A stretch of DNA of 64,000 nucleotides from Siphonodentalium dalli (GCA_032622095.1 CP136061.1:8152447-8216446), one strand, 5' to 3'. Positions 46,263-58,257 are shown, numbered from the stretch's first letter. Made by a program: numbers and translations. The notes: generated by a model from the sequence alone, not told the origin.

Positions 46263-46654
46263 GGTTACAATACACCAAATACAAATTAGTAGAGTGATTT
46301 CCCCTGGCACTACCAAGCTAGGATCAGCATAAAACAAATTCTGGCAGCTGAATGGTCAATGATACATGGATTAAAAGTGCACGAAAAAATGCACAAATGT
46401 GTTTCCCGTCGAGAAACATCAAATATAACCACATGGTAAACGGTTATGGATGTGCAAGTGGCGAATAATTTTGTCAATTTTGACGTTTGTCAAGCTGCAA
46501 TGTGATTTAACACGTTCACAAGTACTTTCTGTGTGTCTAAAAGGACGTTATTTAATTTCAAATACTCGTGCAGGATCAAAGCTTTCCTGCGAATACAGGC
46601 CAGCGGGATTTGTTAACACTGAAGCCTATGTAAATCATTTGGTGTATTGTAACC
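46263..46654. mobile_element. MITE family F, copy 4 (inverted)
   Basis: GGTTACAATACACCAAAT at the left and ATTTGGTGTATTGTAACC at the right, ACAA on both sides. Sister of copy 2, with an internal deletion of about 60 bp. Confidence 0.85.
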
Positions 46655-46867
46655 ACAAAGTGGGTGTAAATTGGCATTAACTATACATGTCTTAATAGCC
46701 CGACGCCAATTATGAAAATTACAATGCCACCGATATTGCGCAATCAGCCTACACTTGCTAATACATGAGCGCCGACTAAAAAGAACAGCGGGGTGGATTG
46801 AGCGCCGACTAAATACTAAATAGAACAGCGGGGTGGATTGCCGCTTGGACGATTAATTACTGTATTA

Positions 46868-47256
46868 CAGAACGGCCCTGTGCCAATACCAATGCATTCT
46901 CTTATATATGCGAGTCGACCATAGGTCGCCTCGCATATATAAGAGAATACATTGGCTTAACACATTAAAAATTATAAAATTGTTAAAGAATGTAAGAAAA
47001 AATGGTAAAAAGTGTTAAAAAAGATTTTTTTTAGGCCAATGCATTCTCTTATATATGCGAGGCGACCTATGGTCGACTCGCATATATAACAGAATGCATT
47101 GGCACAGGGCATAACTGTATCTATCACAATGTGGTCAAGGAGCCGGTTCCAATGATATCCATATTTGTATGGTTCTATTGAGACAGACCGAAGATATTTT
47201 AGGCTGTTGAAGCTTTATTTGGCCGGTTTTGGCCGGTTTGTTGGGTAAAGGGTTAA
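46868..47256. mobile_element. MITE family B, copy 3, left terminus replaced
   Basis: The right end TGTTGGGTAAAGGGTTAA is intact, as are both hairpins (about 46889-46961 and 47035-47103). The left terminus is altered: where copy 2 reads GATTAACCCTTTACCCAACAG, this copy reads GATTAATTACTGTATTACAG. TTAATTACTGTAT is also found directly after the right end (47252). Direct repeats on both sides suggest gene conversion or imprecise repair at a target site. Confidence 0.85.
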
Positions 47257-47866
47257 TTACTGTATCGATGTCACGTGTCATGTAATGCTCTCAGTCGGAC
47301 ACGGCTAAAAGCACAACGCTTGATGTCCATATCGTTTCTTTAAACATATTTTATTAGCGTAAACATATTTTTATTTCCAAATCCAACATAACATAACATA
47401 ATATACAGATGATAAAAATATGCAAAATAGAAGACATATTTTCCGCACGCGATGAGCATCGCCTCATAAGCAATGAATAAATGAAGACGAGACGACCCTA
47501 TGCACATTCAGCTTTACTTAAATGGTTATATATTACCATCTACTATTATATCATTTATTGTATTGTTCACTGTACAACTATATATTAATATGTTTGCATA
47601 CTGTCCTTATAAGGATGTTTTGCCTATTAAACTTATCTTATCTAATGTATGGAAATGAGGATCAGACAACAAGCCCGAGGGCTTATATGAAGTCTTCTCC
47701 TCTTTGGCGAAATGCCCCTTCCCCAATAAGTGAGGGAGTGGTATCGATCAGACGGGAGAGGATTGTAATAATGTTTTTAGGAGAAATGGAGATATATAAC
47801 TAAGTTTGAGTTAGGGATGGAAACTGGGAGAAGATAGTGTTAGGGATAGCAAGAGGCAGGGAGTGA

Positions 47867-47867
<1 letters not shown>
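47257..47867. other. Non-coding DNA with LINE-like remnants
   Basis: TTAAACATATTTTATTAGCG with a second AAACATATTTTTATTT, and ACAAGCCCGAGGGCTTATAT at 47666 (similar to ACAAGCCCAAGGGCTTTTAT at 52432), suggest eroded retroelement tails. A 93-codon plus-strand frame (47522-47803) has no recognisable feature. Confidence 0.4.
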
Positions 47868-47950
<83 letters not shown>

Positions 47951-47961
47951 TATATATATAT
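47868..47961. repeat. Compound GT/GA/TA microsatellite
   Basis: About seven GT units, about 35 GA units with two interruptions, then six TA units. It lies directly at the 3' end of the LINE fragment to its right and may have grown from that element's AT-rich tail. Confidence 0.95.
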
Positions 47962-49115
47962 ATCTTTATTACCTCCAAGTATAGGAGAGATCGATACACA
48001 TGACATATAAATACAGTTGGATTAAAGTGGGCTCCCCTGACCAATGTGGTGGGCCGTTATGTACAAGTATGGAGAGGTGTTGGAAACCACGAGAGTGAAG
48101 CATATATGCATTTGAATGTTCACAACAGCTTTTGTTGCAGGAAAATCTGATTTGTCCAACATATATGACAGTTAGTCGTTACAACATGCGTGGGTGTTGA
48201 GAAGATAATTACAATGGACGAGACACGGGTTGCTGTACGCCATTCCTTATCATTGTGCTGAGAACGTACAGGAACTTCACAGAATATAGTACTAGTTCCT
48301 TGAGGCAGTGAGATATGTGTTCTGTTAGGGTTTCCAGAGAACTCCCGAGGAGGGTTGCTACCAGGTCATCTCTGGCTAACGACGCAAGGTGAAAATATTC
48401 GGGTATGCCGAAACGAGAGATAATCCCTTCCCAAAAAGAGTTTCTAATAATGAGTGCGGCTGAAGAAGAGCATACGAACATGGCGTGGTCGATTTCGTTC
48501 GAGTACACTTCGCTGCAGAGATGACACACTAAATTGTTGGCATAGGTAGTCCTGTTGAGAAGCAGTACTAAGTTTTTGAGATATTTCAACATGTGAGCGT
48601 TTCCATGGAGAAGTTTCCAGACTGCCCAGTTTGATAGGGGATTAGGGTGAACTTTCCACAGAATTCGCAAGGATGGATCGGACGAAACTTTGGTCTGCCA
48701 CGAGGAAGGAAATGAACGTTCCCCTGACAGCTGCCTTCACAAGAGTTATCCACGTTGACAGTTTTGGGAAGACCCCAATGTCCAGGTAGTCGTTCAAATA
48801 GTTCAAAAGATCGTATTTGGCTAATATGGAGAACATTTACTGTACAAAACCACTGGAGCGACTGTATAGTCTGTAGAGGTGTGCTTTCAGGACAAACAGT
48901 CGTAATGGTAATTGATGGCCGAACGGTAGATGGATAAGACGTCCCATAAAGCAAAGTTTTTTGATATGCAGTTGATATTCAATTGGTAGAAATCCAAGAA
49001 GACCTAGCGATAGCCTAGTTGACGCTCGTTTTGGGAGGGATTGTGCGTATTTGAGACATGTTCTGGCGGCTTTGTTCATAATGGTGATGGCGGAACTTTG
49101 ATAAAAAGGAACCAC
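47955..49115 (-). mobile_element. LINE 3' fragment (same lineage as the 5.2-kb LINE)
   Basis: Minus-strand frames from 49115 down give YQSSAITIMNKAARTCLKYA, LPIEYQLHIKKLCFMGRLIH, YDLLNYLNDYLDIGVFPK and LLLNRTTYANNLVCHLC with EIDHAMFVC. All parallel the last 350 residues of the intact ORF2. Frameshifts occur near 48840 and 48650. The 3' end reads CTCCTATACTTGGAGGTAAT plus AAAGATATATAT. The RT core is missing, so it is a 5'-truncated dead copy. Confidence 0.88.
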
Positions 49116-49403
49116 CTCGACACCGTATTATTAAATTTACAAAGGGTTTGGGTACAAGTTACAGAAACTTACCAGGAGACCCCTCTCCATATACGAAGTT
49201 GAAATTACAGTATTTGTTTACAAGATGACAGAGTATTTACACATTGTGGTGTAATACATAACTGAAAATAAAGAAGATAAAAGTTATAATGGTAAGAATG
49301 TGGACTGAGTGTGTTAACTGTCAACCGTCGCTCTGGATACATATGAAATGAGGACGACATCAGTTCGTGGAAAACTCACATAAGTAACATAACCGATAGT
49401 ACA
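49116..49403 (-). other. Non-coding, possible second LINE-type 3' remnant
   Basis: AATTTACAAAGGGTTTGGGT followed by AGGAGACCCCTCTCC and a TGTTTACAAGATG phrase resembles the segment at 34240-34360. No coding sequence is seen. Confidence 0.35.
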
Positions 49404-49945
49404 TGGAAAAAGGTAAATATGATTAGGAAGCACAAATTCAGACTGAGCAGAAAGACCCTTGAAAATATATATCTTGATTTTGTTAGACCCACCCTTGAAT
49501 ATGCATCACCAGTATGGGATAACATAACAAAATATATGAGCGATTATATCGAAGATATTCAGTATGAAATGGCACAAATAGTCACTGGGGCCACGAGAAG
49601 TACCAGCGATGGCAACCTACTATTAGAAACCTGTTGGGAAACAATTGCCTCACGTAGAACAAAACAGAAAATGATACAATTTTTCAAAATGAATAGTAAC
49701 CAAGCTCCGTCTTATCTATCAAACATGATTCCTCCCGATTCCACTTCATCTGGTTACAATTTTAGGCATGTTAGTATCCACCCGCCCGGCAGCAACTGAG
49801 ACATTTACATGAATACTTTTCTGCCTTCTGCTACACGAAATCGTCAAACACACTCGAAGAATTTAAGCGTAAACACGGTCAATATTTAATTGACCGTGCG
49901 AAAATTGCTAATTTTGATCTCCAGTGTTATTCCAGGAAATCCAGT
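49404..49945 (+). mobile_element. Fragment of a second LINE lineage (RT C-terminal region)
   Basis: A 126-codon frame reads FRLSRKTLENIYLDFVRPTL, EYASPVWDNITKYMSDYIED, IQYEMAQIVTGATR, LETCWETIASRRTKQKMIQF and APSYLSNMIPP. After a frameshift near 49790 it continues EYFSAFCYTKSSNTLEEFK. The order Y-FVRP-LEYAS-VWD, QYEMA-IVTGATR, SRRTKQKMIQFFKM, PSYLSNMIPP is typical of the region after the RT core in invertebrate LINEs. It differs from the CRAC-finger lineage elsewhere in the window. Both ends are truncated. Confidence 0.85.
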
Positions 49946-49952
49946 TAGTCCA

Positions 49953-50408
49953 GTTATTCGCAGTAGGTCCCTGTTTGCGGAGGTCTATTTTCGGAGTTCC
50001 CCGAATTCGCGGAGGTCGCTAAAATGGTCGAAATATGTTGATTTTAAAGAGGGAACGGGTGCGTATATATCAATTGACGACAAATAACGACACGATGATC
50101 ATAATAGTGGTTTGTTCTATCAATCATATCATGATCATTAATACGGGACAAGTCTTGCGACTTTTCGTCCCAATAACATTATTTGCAATGCTTGTTTACA
50201 AATATATGTATCGTCATTCGATATTTACTTGTTAATTTACTTTAGTAAAAAGGGAAATGGTATTCAACCAACTGATAGATAGCCTGTTGTGACAATTCGC
50301 AGTAGGTCCCTGTTTGCGGAAGTCTATTTGCGGAGTTCCCCGAATTCGCGGAGTTCCTCTAAAATGGTCGAAATATGTTTATTTTAATGAGGGAACGGGT
50401 GCGTATAT
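49953..50408 (+). repeat. Direct duplication of about 110-150 bp, 340 bp apart
   Basis: GCAGTAGGTCCCTGTTTGCG through GGGAACGGGTGCGTATAT occurs at about 49956-50068 and again at 50297-50408. The following AAATAACGACACGAT-ATCAT phrase appears at 50083 and, beyond MITE A copy 3, at 50839. The duplicated unit is therefore about 340 bp long, and the MITE lies only in the second unit. Confidence 0.85.
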
Positions 50409-50811
50409 GTCACCCGCCATATCAAATCCAGTCGTAAGTCTGGATTTTTTTTACCCTGTGCCAATGCATTCTCTTATATATGCGAGTCGACCATAGGTCG
50501 CCTCGCATATATAAGAGAATGCATTGGCCTAACAATTTTTTATCATTTTGTTTAAATAAATGTTTCTTACAATTTTTAGGACATAAAATAAAAAAAAATC
50601 CATTACCCTGCAGGGAGCCCCACACATATATAGAAGCATATAGAAGAGTGTCGTCTGCTCATGTTTGTCTGGGGCTCTGTATGGGTGAAATTATAAAATT
50701 GTTAAAGAATACAAGAAAAAATTATTACCATTGTAAAAAATTGTTAGGCCAATGCATTCTCTTATATATGCGAGGCGACCTATGGCGACTGGATTTTATA
50801 TGGCGGGTCAC
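50409..50811. mobile_element. MITE family A, copy 3 (deleted in the right hairpin)
   Basis: Starts GTCACCCGCCATATCAAATC and ends TTTTATATGGCGGGTCAC with ATAT on both sides. The first hairpin and core are intact; the second hairpin is cut after GCGACCTATG and joins CGACTGGATTTT directly. The first unit of the surrounding duplication (GCGTATATATCAATT at 50061) is the empty site. Confidence 0.9.
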
Positions 50812-50892
50812 ATATGTCAATTTATACGCATTTTAAACAAATAACGACACGATCATCATAATAGTGGTTTGTTCTATCAATCATATCAAATT

Positions 50893-51255
50893 CGTTGGAT
50901 TGATAGTTGCAGTATGTAACTATTACGACCGCATTAATTGCTTTCAATGTTTAGATATCAACAATAGTTGGACCACTGTTGACGATTTTATGGCGGGAGC
51001 ACACTGACTCCGATTTTTGATCCGCATTTAGAGACTTCTGGTGTGGTGAATTAGAAACCTGCAGTAATAACTAATAAGCCGTAGTTTTTAGTAATAATTT
51101 GAAGGATTAGTTGTCTTAACGGAATTCTGAGGCCAATTCATGTAACCAATATATTTTTTATTTTTTTTACTAATTTATATTTATGCGTAATAATATAATC
51201 TTGAGGGCGTTACCATTTCTGATTATGGTTTTCTTGTTTTAGATAGTGGCCGTTT
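50893..51255 (+). repeat. Dispersed repeat family G, copy 2
   Basis: Aligns with 15955-16415, starting GTTGCAGTATGTAACTATTA and ending GTTACCATTTCTGATTATGG plus TTTTCTTG. Confidence 0.75.
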
Positions 51256-51399
51256 CTCATATATCACTTCAGATGACGCAGCTAGATTCCATTTGCATGA
51301 ACCGCCTTTTCTCCTCCGTGGCCGTGACGCATTCGTGCAAGTGATACCCCACTGAACGGATGTTGTTGTGTTATTTTGTAACGAATGTACGTTGTGTCA

Positions 51400-51465
51400 A
51401 ACCTCTCTCCCTCTCTCTCACTCACTCTCTCTTTCTTTCATTTTCTCTCTCACCCTCACCCTTAA
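51400..51465 (+). repeat. CT-rich microsatellite
   Basis: CCTCTCTCCCTCTCTCTCAC and following pyrimidine-rich units; the surrounding 138-codon frame is driven by this low-complexity stretch. Confidence 0.85.
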
Positions 51466-52150
51466 CTTCCGTATTACAATGTTATACCCGTATCTCAATC
51501 CTAAACAACATTCCAATCAAACAAAACTATATATCCCGTCTGCTTTACCTCAAGTGATATTTCTGTCACCTGAGGTAACATTTATTCCTTTAAAAAAGCA
51601 ATTTGCTTGTTGTCCAATCCTCTTCATAAATCTCTATATTTCTACATGTATATTGTGTCTGTGTTATATGTTTGATTTAAAAAAAAAAAATACTGTTTAT
51701 GAGGACGGTCAGGACGTCTATTTGTTATACTTATGTTGCTGTATATATCTGAATCTATATTTTCGGGCGATTAATCCTGATTAAAGCGTGTTGTCGATAC
51801 GTTCCATGACACCATAATATTTTTTGTATTTGTTGCTATGCGACACATATTGTGATAGTTCATGACGATAATACACCCTATACTAAAGTAATACCTGAAT
51901 AGAATCGCGCATGGATTGTTTTTAAGAAGCTTAATTGGTAAGATGATTAAGGATCGGTCAGCTTGTAATCAGGCACCGTCCTTAATTAACACCCACGCGG
52001 ACACCTTCATTTAGTTGACACCCACGCGGGAATTCGGACGCCGTCATTTAGTTAACAACCACGCTACTATTTGAACGGCTTCATTTTTGGAATTGGAACC
52101 GTACTGAGTGCATGTCAAGAAATCGGAAACCGCTATCCTTCGGATGTGAT
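51466..52150. other. Non-coding DNA upstream of the secreted six-cysteine gene
   Basis: No frame with family motifs. A GACACCCACGCGG phrase occurs twice near 51990 and 52018. This is the expected promoter region of the gene starting at 52193; GTATATTTTAC at 52151-52161 is a possible TATA-like element. Confidence 0.4.
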
Positions 52151-52192
52151 AGTATATTTTACTTCGAGAATTGATCTTAAACGAACTGAACA

Positions 52193-52274
52193 ATGAATGC
52201 TTCAAAGTGCGCATATACGTCTGCTTTAATATTTATCTTATTTCACATCGTCGCTCCAACTGACGTTACAACAG
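52193..52274 (+). CDS. Exon 1 of a small secreted six-cysteine protein: signal peptide
   Basis: ATG opens 27 full codons plus one base: a polar start MNASKCAYTS, then the hydrophobic core ALIFILFHIVAP and TDVTT, a plausible signal peptide with cleavage around the APT region. It ends in a strong donor, ACAG followed by GTGAGC, in phase 1. The open frame continuing past the donor becomes repetitive AT-rich nonsense. The phase and the TDVTT end fit exactly to the exon at 63474-63605, restoring a Glu codon at the junction. The pairing of these two exons is inferred from phase, splice signals and matching secreted character; other exons could lie between. Confidence 0.55.
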
Positions 52275-52590
52275 GTGAGCAGTATTATCTCATATATTAT
52301 GATGTAAACATATTTGATGTAAACATATTTTATTCCAATCAAAATAATAACATATTTAAACATTTGACAAACATTTTACAGTGAGACAGAATAATATAAA
52401 TAATCTATTGATTGGAAAGGGGATTAATTAAACAACAAGCCCAAGGGCTTTTATTAAGTTTGCTCCCCTTTTGTTTCGCGCCCGCTCTTCATTAAGTGTA
52501 GAGGGGCTCGGACGGGAAGGAATTCAAATATCATAGTTATAGTAATGTTGATGTCGTGAGAAGCAGGGAGAGAGATTGTGAAGGCGAAAG
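52275..52590. other. Start of presumed intron with eroded retroelement tail
   Basis: Contains GATGTAAACATATTTGATGT and AAACATATTTTATTCC repeats and ACAAGCCCAAGGGCTTTTAT, similar to 47340-47400 and 47666. Nothing coding. Confidence 0.4.
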
Positions 52591-53465
52591 AGATTCTTTA
52601 TTGCCTCCTTGGAGGAGAGATATTTTGTACAATTATATACATACATGTAGATATAAATACAACGGTGAAGTGTGAACATAATTAATATAGTAATTACATA
52701 AACGTAAACGTGCATGCGTAATGTCAGGCTAACTTTGGTACGGGCGCGTTGTGTCTTATCTGTCAAACTTTTATCGGCGTGAGAAAAGCAAAATGCATTA
52801 CAATTATAGCAATATATATAATGCGCATCCGAATGTTTGAGCCCATACAGACAAATAGTATAGCATTTCACATATCTACACTGTCCCGATACTTGACAAC
52901 ATTACATATATCGTTATCTCATATATATAATGCACAAATTGATCGTCAACCATATTTTGTTTTCTTCTCTTCTGCATTTAAGCTACGTCACATGCGTGCG
53001 GGCTGTATTTTTCTGAATTAATCTGAGAACAATTATTTTGCCCTAATTAGGGAACACATTACAAATAAAAAAGATGCAGACGTATCAATATATAAGAGAG
53101 TCCCGATAGTGTCCAACGGCGTCCAAGAGTGATGGGTGATCACTTCCCAAGATTAGAGACAACAAGTCCTCCTTCTCTAGACCGAACATGTACAAATAAA
53201 CTTGAATACCGCAGTAGTCGATGACTCGTTCCCAGAAACTATTTCGCAGTGACAGGATCGGGAATGAAGAGCAAGTGAACATAATGTGCTCAAGTTCGTT
53301 ATCGTATATACACAAGCACTGACGACAGGTTAAATTATTTGGGTACGTAGTCTTGTTAAGAAGAATTGCAAGGTTCTTGTATTTTGATGATAATGTAGGT
53401 TGTGAGCGCAAACGTTTCCAAACGTACAAGCCGGAGAGTGGGTTGGGAACAACCTTCCAGAACAC
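52591..53465 (-). mobile_element. LINE 3' fragment (CRAC-finger lineage)
   Basis: The minus-strand frame 53465-53085 reads FWKVVPNPLSGLYVWKRLRS, NLAILLNKTTYPNNLTCRQC, YDNELEHIMFTC, LSLRNSFWERVIDYCGIQVY and LEKEDLLSLILGSDHPSLLD. It aligns with the final 130 residues of the intact ORF2, including the finger, and ends at a stop. The element ends CTCTCCTCCAAGGAGGCAAT plus AAAGAATCTC, again a hairpin followed by AATAAAG. Everything upstream is missing. Confidence 0.88.
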
Positions 53466-54049
53466 TCTCAGGTCATAATCGTTTTAAACAATAATTTACA
53501 AGATGATGTACATGTACTGAAGTATGGTAATTCTGAGAGAGAAGAGGGTTTGACTTCGGCATGCAATAAATATGTGTTCACAATCTATACAATCTGGTCC
53601 CTATTGCGTTTTCTCACAATATATACTTTTTTTGTCGTGGAAATTGTCATAGTATTACACTGAATTTTTCTGACAACATGGACAATAAACGGATATGACT
53701 TGTTTCAAACTAATTCCATATTCGGACAGATAGGATATAGTTTAAGCACCATTTATTTACCAAAATGATATGGTGACAGGATTGGAGGACAAGTGCTATA
53801 TAGCCACTTAGATGTATACAAAACCGTATTTGGAGTAATGACTTTCAATAATTGTTGTCGTCTTTGATATAATTATGTGATCGTACCTGTATATAAACGT
53901 CACCGCATTGCTACATCGGTACTTTCATTATACATGTGTATATACACTTTGTAATTTTGTTAAACGTTATTGAAAGTTACAAACATAATTATATAGTTTG
54001 CCTGGTTTGCTGTACTATATATATGATGTGTCGATCGTATTTTGGAGCA
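53466..54049. other. Intron DNA, nothing recognisable
   Basis: AT-rich, no coding frames, no ordered repeats before the MITE. Confidence 0.45.
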
Positions 54050-54507
54050 CATGGACCTGTCATATCAAATCCAGTCGTAAGTCGGGATGTTTTTACCCTG
54101 TGCCAATGCATTCTCTTATATATGCGAGTCGACCATAGGTCGCCTCGCATATATAAGAGAATGCATTGGCCTAACATTTTTTTATCATTGTTTTTAATAA
54201 AGTTTCTTACAATTTTTAGGACATAAAATAAAAAACTTCCATTACCCTGCAGGGAGCCCCACACATATATAGAAGCATATAGAAGAGTGTCGTCTGCTCA
54301 TGTTTGTCTGGGGCTCTGTATGGGTGAAATTATAAAATTGTTAAAGAATACAAGAAAACATTATTAAAATTGTAAAAAATTGTTAGGCCAATGCATTCTC
54401 TTATATATGCGAGGCGACCTATGGTCGACTCGCATATATAAGAGAATGCATTGGCACAGGGTAAAACAATCCCGACTTACGACTGGATTTGATATGGCGG
54501 GTCACAT
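54050..54507. mobile_element. MITE family A, copy 4 (full length)
   Basis: Left end GACCTGTCATATCAAATCC (slightly mutated), right end TTTGATATGGCGGGTCAC. Both hairpins (54103-54171, 54386-54454) and the central GAGCCCC/GGGGCTC dyad are present. The core is in the opposite orientation to copies 1 and 2. Confidence 0.9.
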
Positions 54508-55979
54508 TTTACATTATTTGTGTCTAGAAAAAAAAATCCAAACATTTAAGCAAATTATAATTAGCATGGCCTAAAGTCAGCACAAACATACCGGTAGATG
54601 TTTGCTTTGTGGAATTATGAAAATGGAGGAGGTCAATAAACTTGTACACAATAATGTAGGTGCTATAATATAAAAAAGGCATGCATGTATACCTATACAA
54701 TGATACATTTAGTAAACGTTTTCAACTTCCGCACAAAGTAACCAATATATGGAATGGGCGAGCATATATTCGTCGATTTGGTTTAGGTTTACGGATAAAC
54801 AAATTCTGTGATTATTATCCTCATACCAGGAACAACACGACAGCGAACGCTCTTTATTGTTACATTTCTGAAAAATTATGAGTGTTTTTAATCAGTTAGC
54901 TTTAGAATCAACCCAGCTGTGATGTGACAATGATTGATCAATTTGATGGAGAAACCGCGCGTATACATGTACATACATATATCATACATGTTTCTGGTGG
55001 AAATTGTTGATTATCGCTTATAATGAAAAGATAACATTTTACTTTCTCAATCATATGAGTTCTTCTGTCATAATTTTTTTAATTGAGTAATTAATTCTAT
55101 TTAGGAGATACATCTTCTCTGTTATGTTGGATATACGGGTGTGTTGTGGCATGAAATCAGTTTGTGAAAGAGTCGGCGAGTGGTGGCGGGTGTCGGCGAC
55201 TTTCCATTCATCTTTTCATCTCAACCCCCCGAATACCTAACGTGACAGCCTACGTTTATCTCCATTCTAATTAAATCCGCCAAATTAACTCCACGAAATT
55301 CGCATGTAATCAGCATTACATGCCATGAAGTGAATATTTCCTGTTGAGTGATAAAAGCTATGGGTACGTTCCAATGGTTTACTCGGAACAGCGCGCGAGC
55401 AACTCAATGTCATTTGCCTGGTGACACTTGAGTCCACGATAAGAGGTCACGTGTCTTTCCCACCGGAAGCTGAAATTAATTTGCTCACCACTGAATGACA
55501 AATATCGAGCATATCGCCATAAGAAATAATCCCCATTATTTTATTCTGAAATGATGCGAGAAAATTAATGTATACATAATTTAATGATATATTAAAACCA
55601 ATTATTAACAGTTTATGAACCGTAAAAATCAATAATTAAAAAAAAGTCCGGCTGTTATTGATACGCTTCTAAACTTAATGTGATTCGCCGCTATAAACCG
55701 GAAGTAATCTCCGAAAAAGTAATACTATTGTGTTATCCATCGAGTCGGTCAGTGTTATCCATCGAGTCGGTCAGTGTTATCCATCGAGTCGGTCCAGGCG
55801 ATGGATATAACGCTCTACGCCGCGGCAATTTCCCACTATTTAATGGGGAAGCATATAATAAAACCAGATAACAATGCAAATTAAGTATATATGTGGATTT
55901 AAATTACAATTGATGCAACCATTTCATATTAGCGCGTGTTCATTTTTTTCTAATATGTACTTCCGGTATGACGTAACAT
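54508..55979. other. Intron DNA with one short tandem repeat
   Basis: No gene seen. GTTATCCATCGAGTCGGTC is repeated three times at about 55733-55796. The rest is AT-rich single-copy-like sequence. Confidence 0.5.
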
Positions 55980-58185
55980 ATTCACGGAAGGACAGACATC
56001 CGAGCCGAAAACATTACTTGCGTCCAGCATGGACTGGCGCAAGTAATAAGATGTTTGAATATAACGGATCTACCCTGCGAAATTCCTCATAAATTTCAAA
56101 GGGGTGGGCTGACTACTTCGAGTCACTGTACAAACCCCTGACACACGATAGTTTTGATCAAAGTCACTTTCAATTCGTAAAGCACACTGTCGATTCACTC
56201 GCCAACGACCGCGTATGCGAAAGGGGGAGTAACTCTAAATATGTCACAGAAGCCGTACACCAAGAGGAAATAGAGATTGCATTGAAAACTCTCAACTTAA
56301 ATAAAGCCGCGGGTTGGGATAATGTCTACAATGAAAACTTGGTCCTTGGTGGCACAGCACTGATCAAATGCCTATCTGAACTATTAACTGGTATCATGCA
56401 ATTATCCTATATACCAGAACATGCTAAGATTGGGATAATAGTTCCTCTATATAAAGGAGGCAACAAGCCCCGAAAGTTATTTTACAGTTATCGCGCGATA
56501 ACCCTGCTCCCTGCCATTTACAAACTGCTTGAGAAAGTTATCTTATCAAGACTCAATTCTCACGTACCCAATATGGTAAAAGTACACAAACTGCAACACG
56601 GTTTTCAGAAGGGTGTCAACTGTCTTATGGACTCATTTATCATACACGAATCTAAAGTATTTGCATTAGAAAACAACAGTATACTATTCACATGTTTCCT
56701 TGATGTCCATAAGGCATTTGATACCGTTTGGATTGACGGTTTGCTATATAAGCTGCATATGCTTGGCTTTGATGGAAAATCATGGCTACTGCTTCATCAG
56801 ATGCTTAAAGGTACCTCTTGTTTCGTGAAATACGGAGATTGCCAGTCCAGGCAATTTCAAATAGAGCAAAGAACAAAACAAGGAGGCGTTATTTCACCTC
56901 TTTTTACATGCTCTTTGTTGACCAACTTTTGGTAGAACTGGCAAACTCGGGAGCAGGACTGAATATGTATTCTGTAAACTGTTCATGTCCAACACAAGCT
57001 GATGGTATGACACTCCTCTCTGTTTCGGAAAAAGGTCTTCAGAAGCTACTGACTATATGCACTAATTACAGTCGAAAATGGAGGTATCGATATAATGAAC
57101 AAAAGTCAGTTGTTATTGTCTTTAATGAAAGTAAAAATGAGCACAATAAGACGAGTACTAACCGGGCATGGACTCTATGTGGGAAAAAAGTATATGAAGT
57201 TGAAAGTCTTACACACTTAGGTGTCCCTATACATAAGCATAATCAAAACGGCGAATTCATTGACGAAACAAAACAGAAACTTAGGTCAAGCTATTTTGCT
57301 ATATGTCCAACATCGGTAAGTATGCTGGAGGTATAACACCAGTCAGCAGTAGGACAATTTATACATCTATAATATTGCCAAGAGGTCTCTTCGGTTGTGA
57401 ACTGCTGTGTGGCTTGACCGATTCCGATGTATTATCCCTGGAAAGAACTCACCGATTTTGCCTTTAAAAACTCCAAGGTTTACATTCCAAAACACGCACC
57501 AACATTGTAGAAGGGTTAATGGGAATAGTTAATATTCACAGTTTTATTGAAAAAAAAAAAGCTTCTCTTCTTCGGAAGTCTATGCGCCCTCACAACTGAG
57601 AAGGCAGCCAAATCAGTTTTCTTATTAAGGCTGCACTCGTTCTTCATAGATGGGGTTTCGGGAAAATCCTTCATTTCCGATATTGCAAATATTCTGGGTA
57701 ACCACCAGTTGTTGTCATATTTTACAAATTATGTTTCTGAAAGTGAATTCCCAACAAAGTCGTCATGGAAAAGTATAGTGTGCAAGGCAATATCTGAATA
57801 TTCAGAACACGAATGGGAAAGCGCGGTGATCGGCGACAAATCACTCAGTCGCTTTCATGTTATACACCCACAGTTATCAGTCTCCCATTTGTGGCGTTGC
57901 TGTCGAAAGTTCCCTAGACACAAAATAGCATGATGTACATGATGTACATGCTCTATTTCACATCCGTATGAACACATGATGGTGTATATTTATATATGTT
58001 GAACCGTATAGCGTCGGTTTGAATGATCAGGTTAGCATATAATGAATGGTGTATGTCTGCCGTGTGAGGGTGAGTGTGTGTGTATGTGTGTGCGTATGTG
58101 ATATATGTATATATACGTATATGCATGCGCGTGCATACGTGTGTGATGTGTATCTATGCACACATGTTTATATATATGTATGTAT

Positions 58186-58224
<39 letters not shown>

Positions 58225-58226
58225 GC

Positions 58227-58257
<31 letters not shown>

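Larger units (their letters stand above)
38530..46855 (+). repeat. Tandem segmental duplication, copy II
   Basis: Matches 25133-25802 (up to 39196) and then 31575-37612. It holds the LINE-free empty site (38636-39196) and, unlike copy I, the D2 insertion. Short indels such as loss of CCGAGGATAA near 38756 show it is older than the LINE insertion. Stretches not listed separately are non-coding. Confidence 0.9.
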
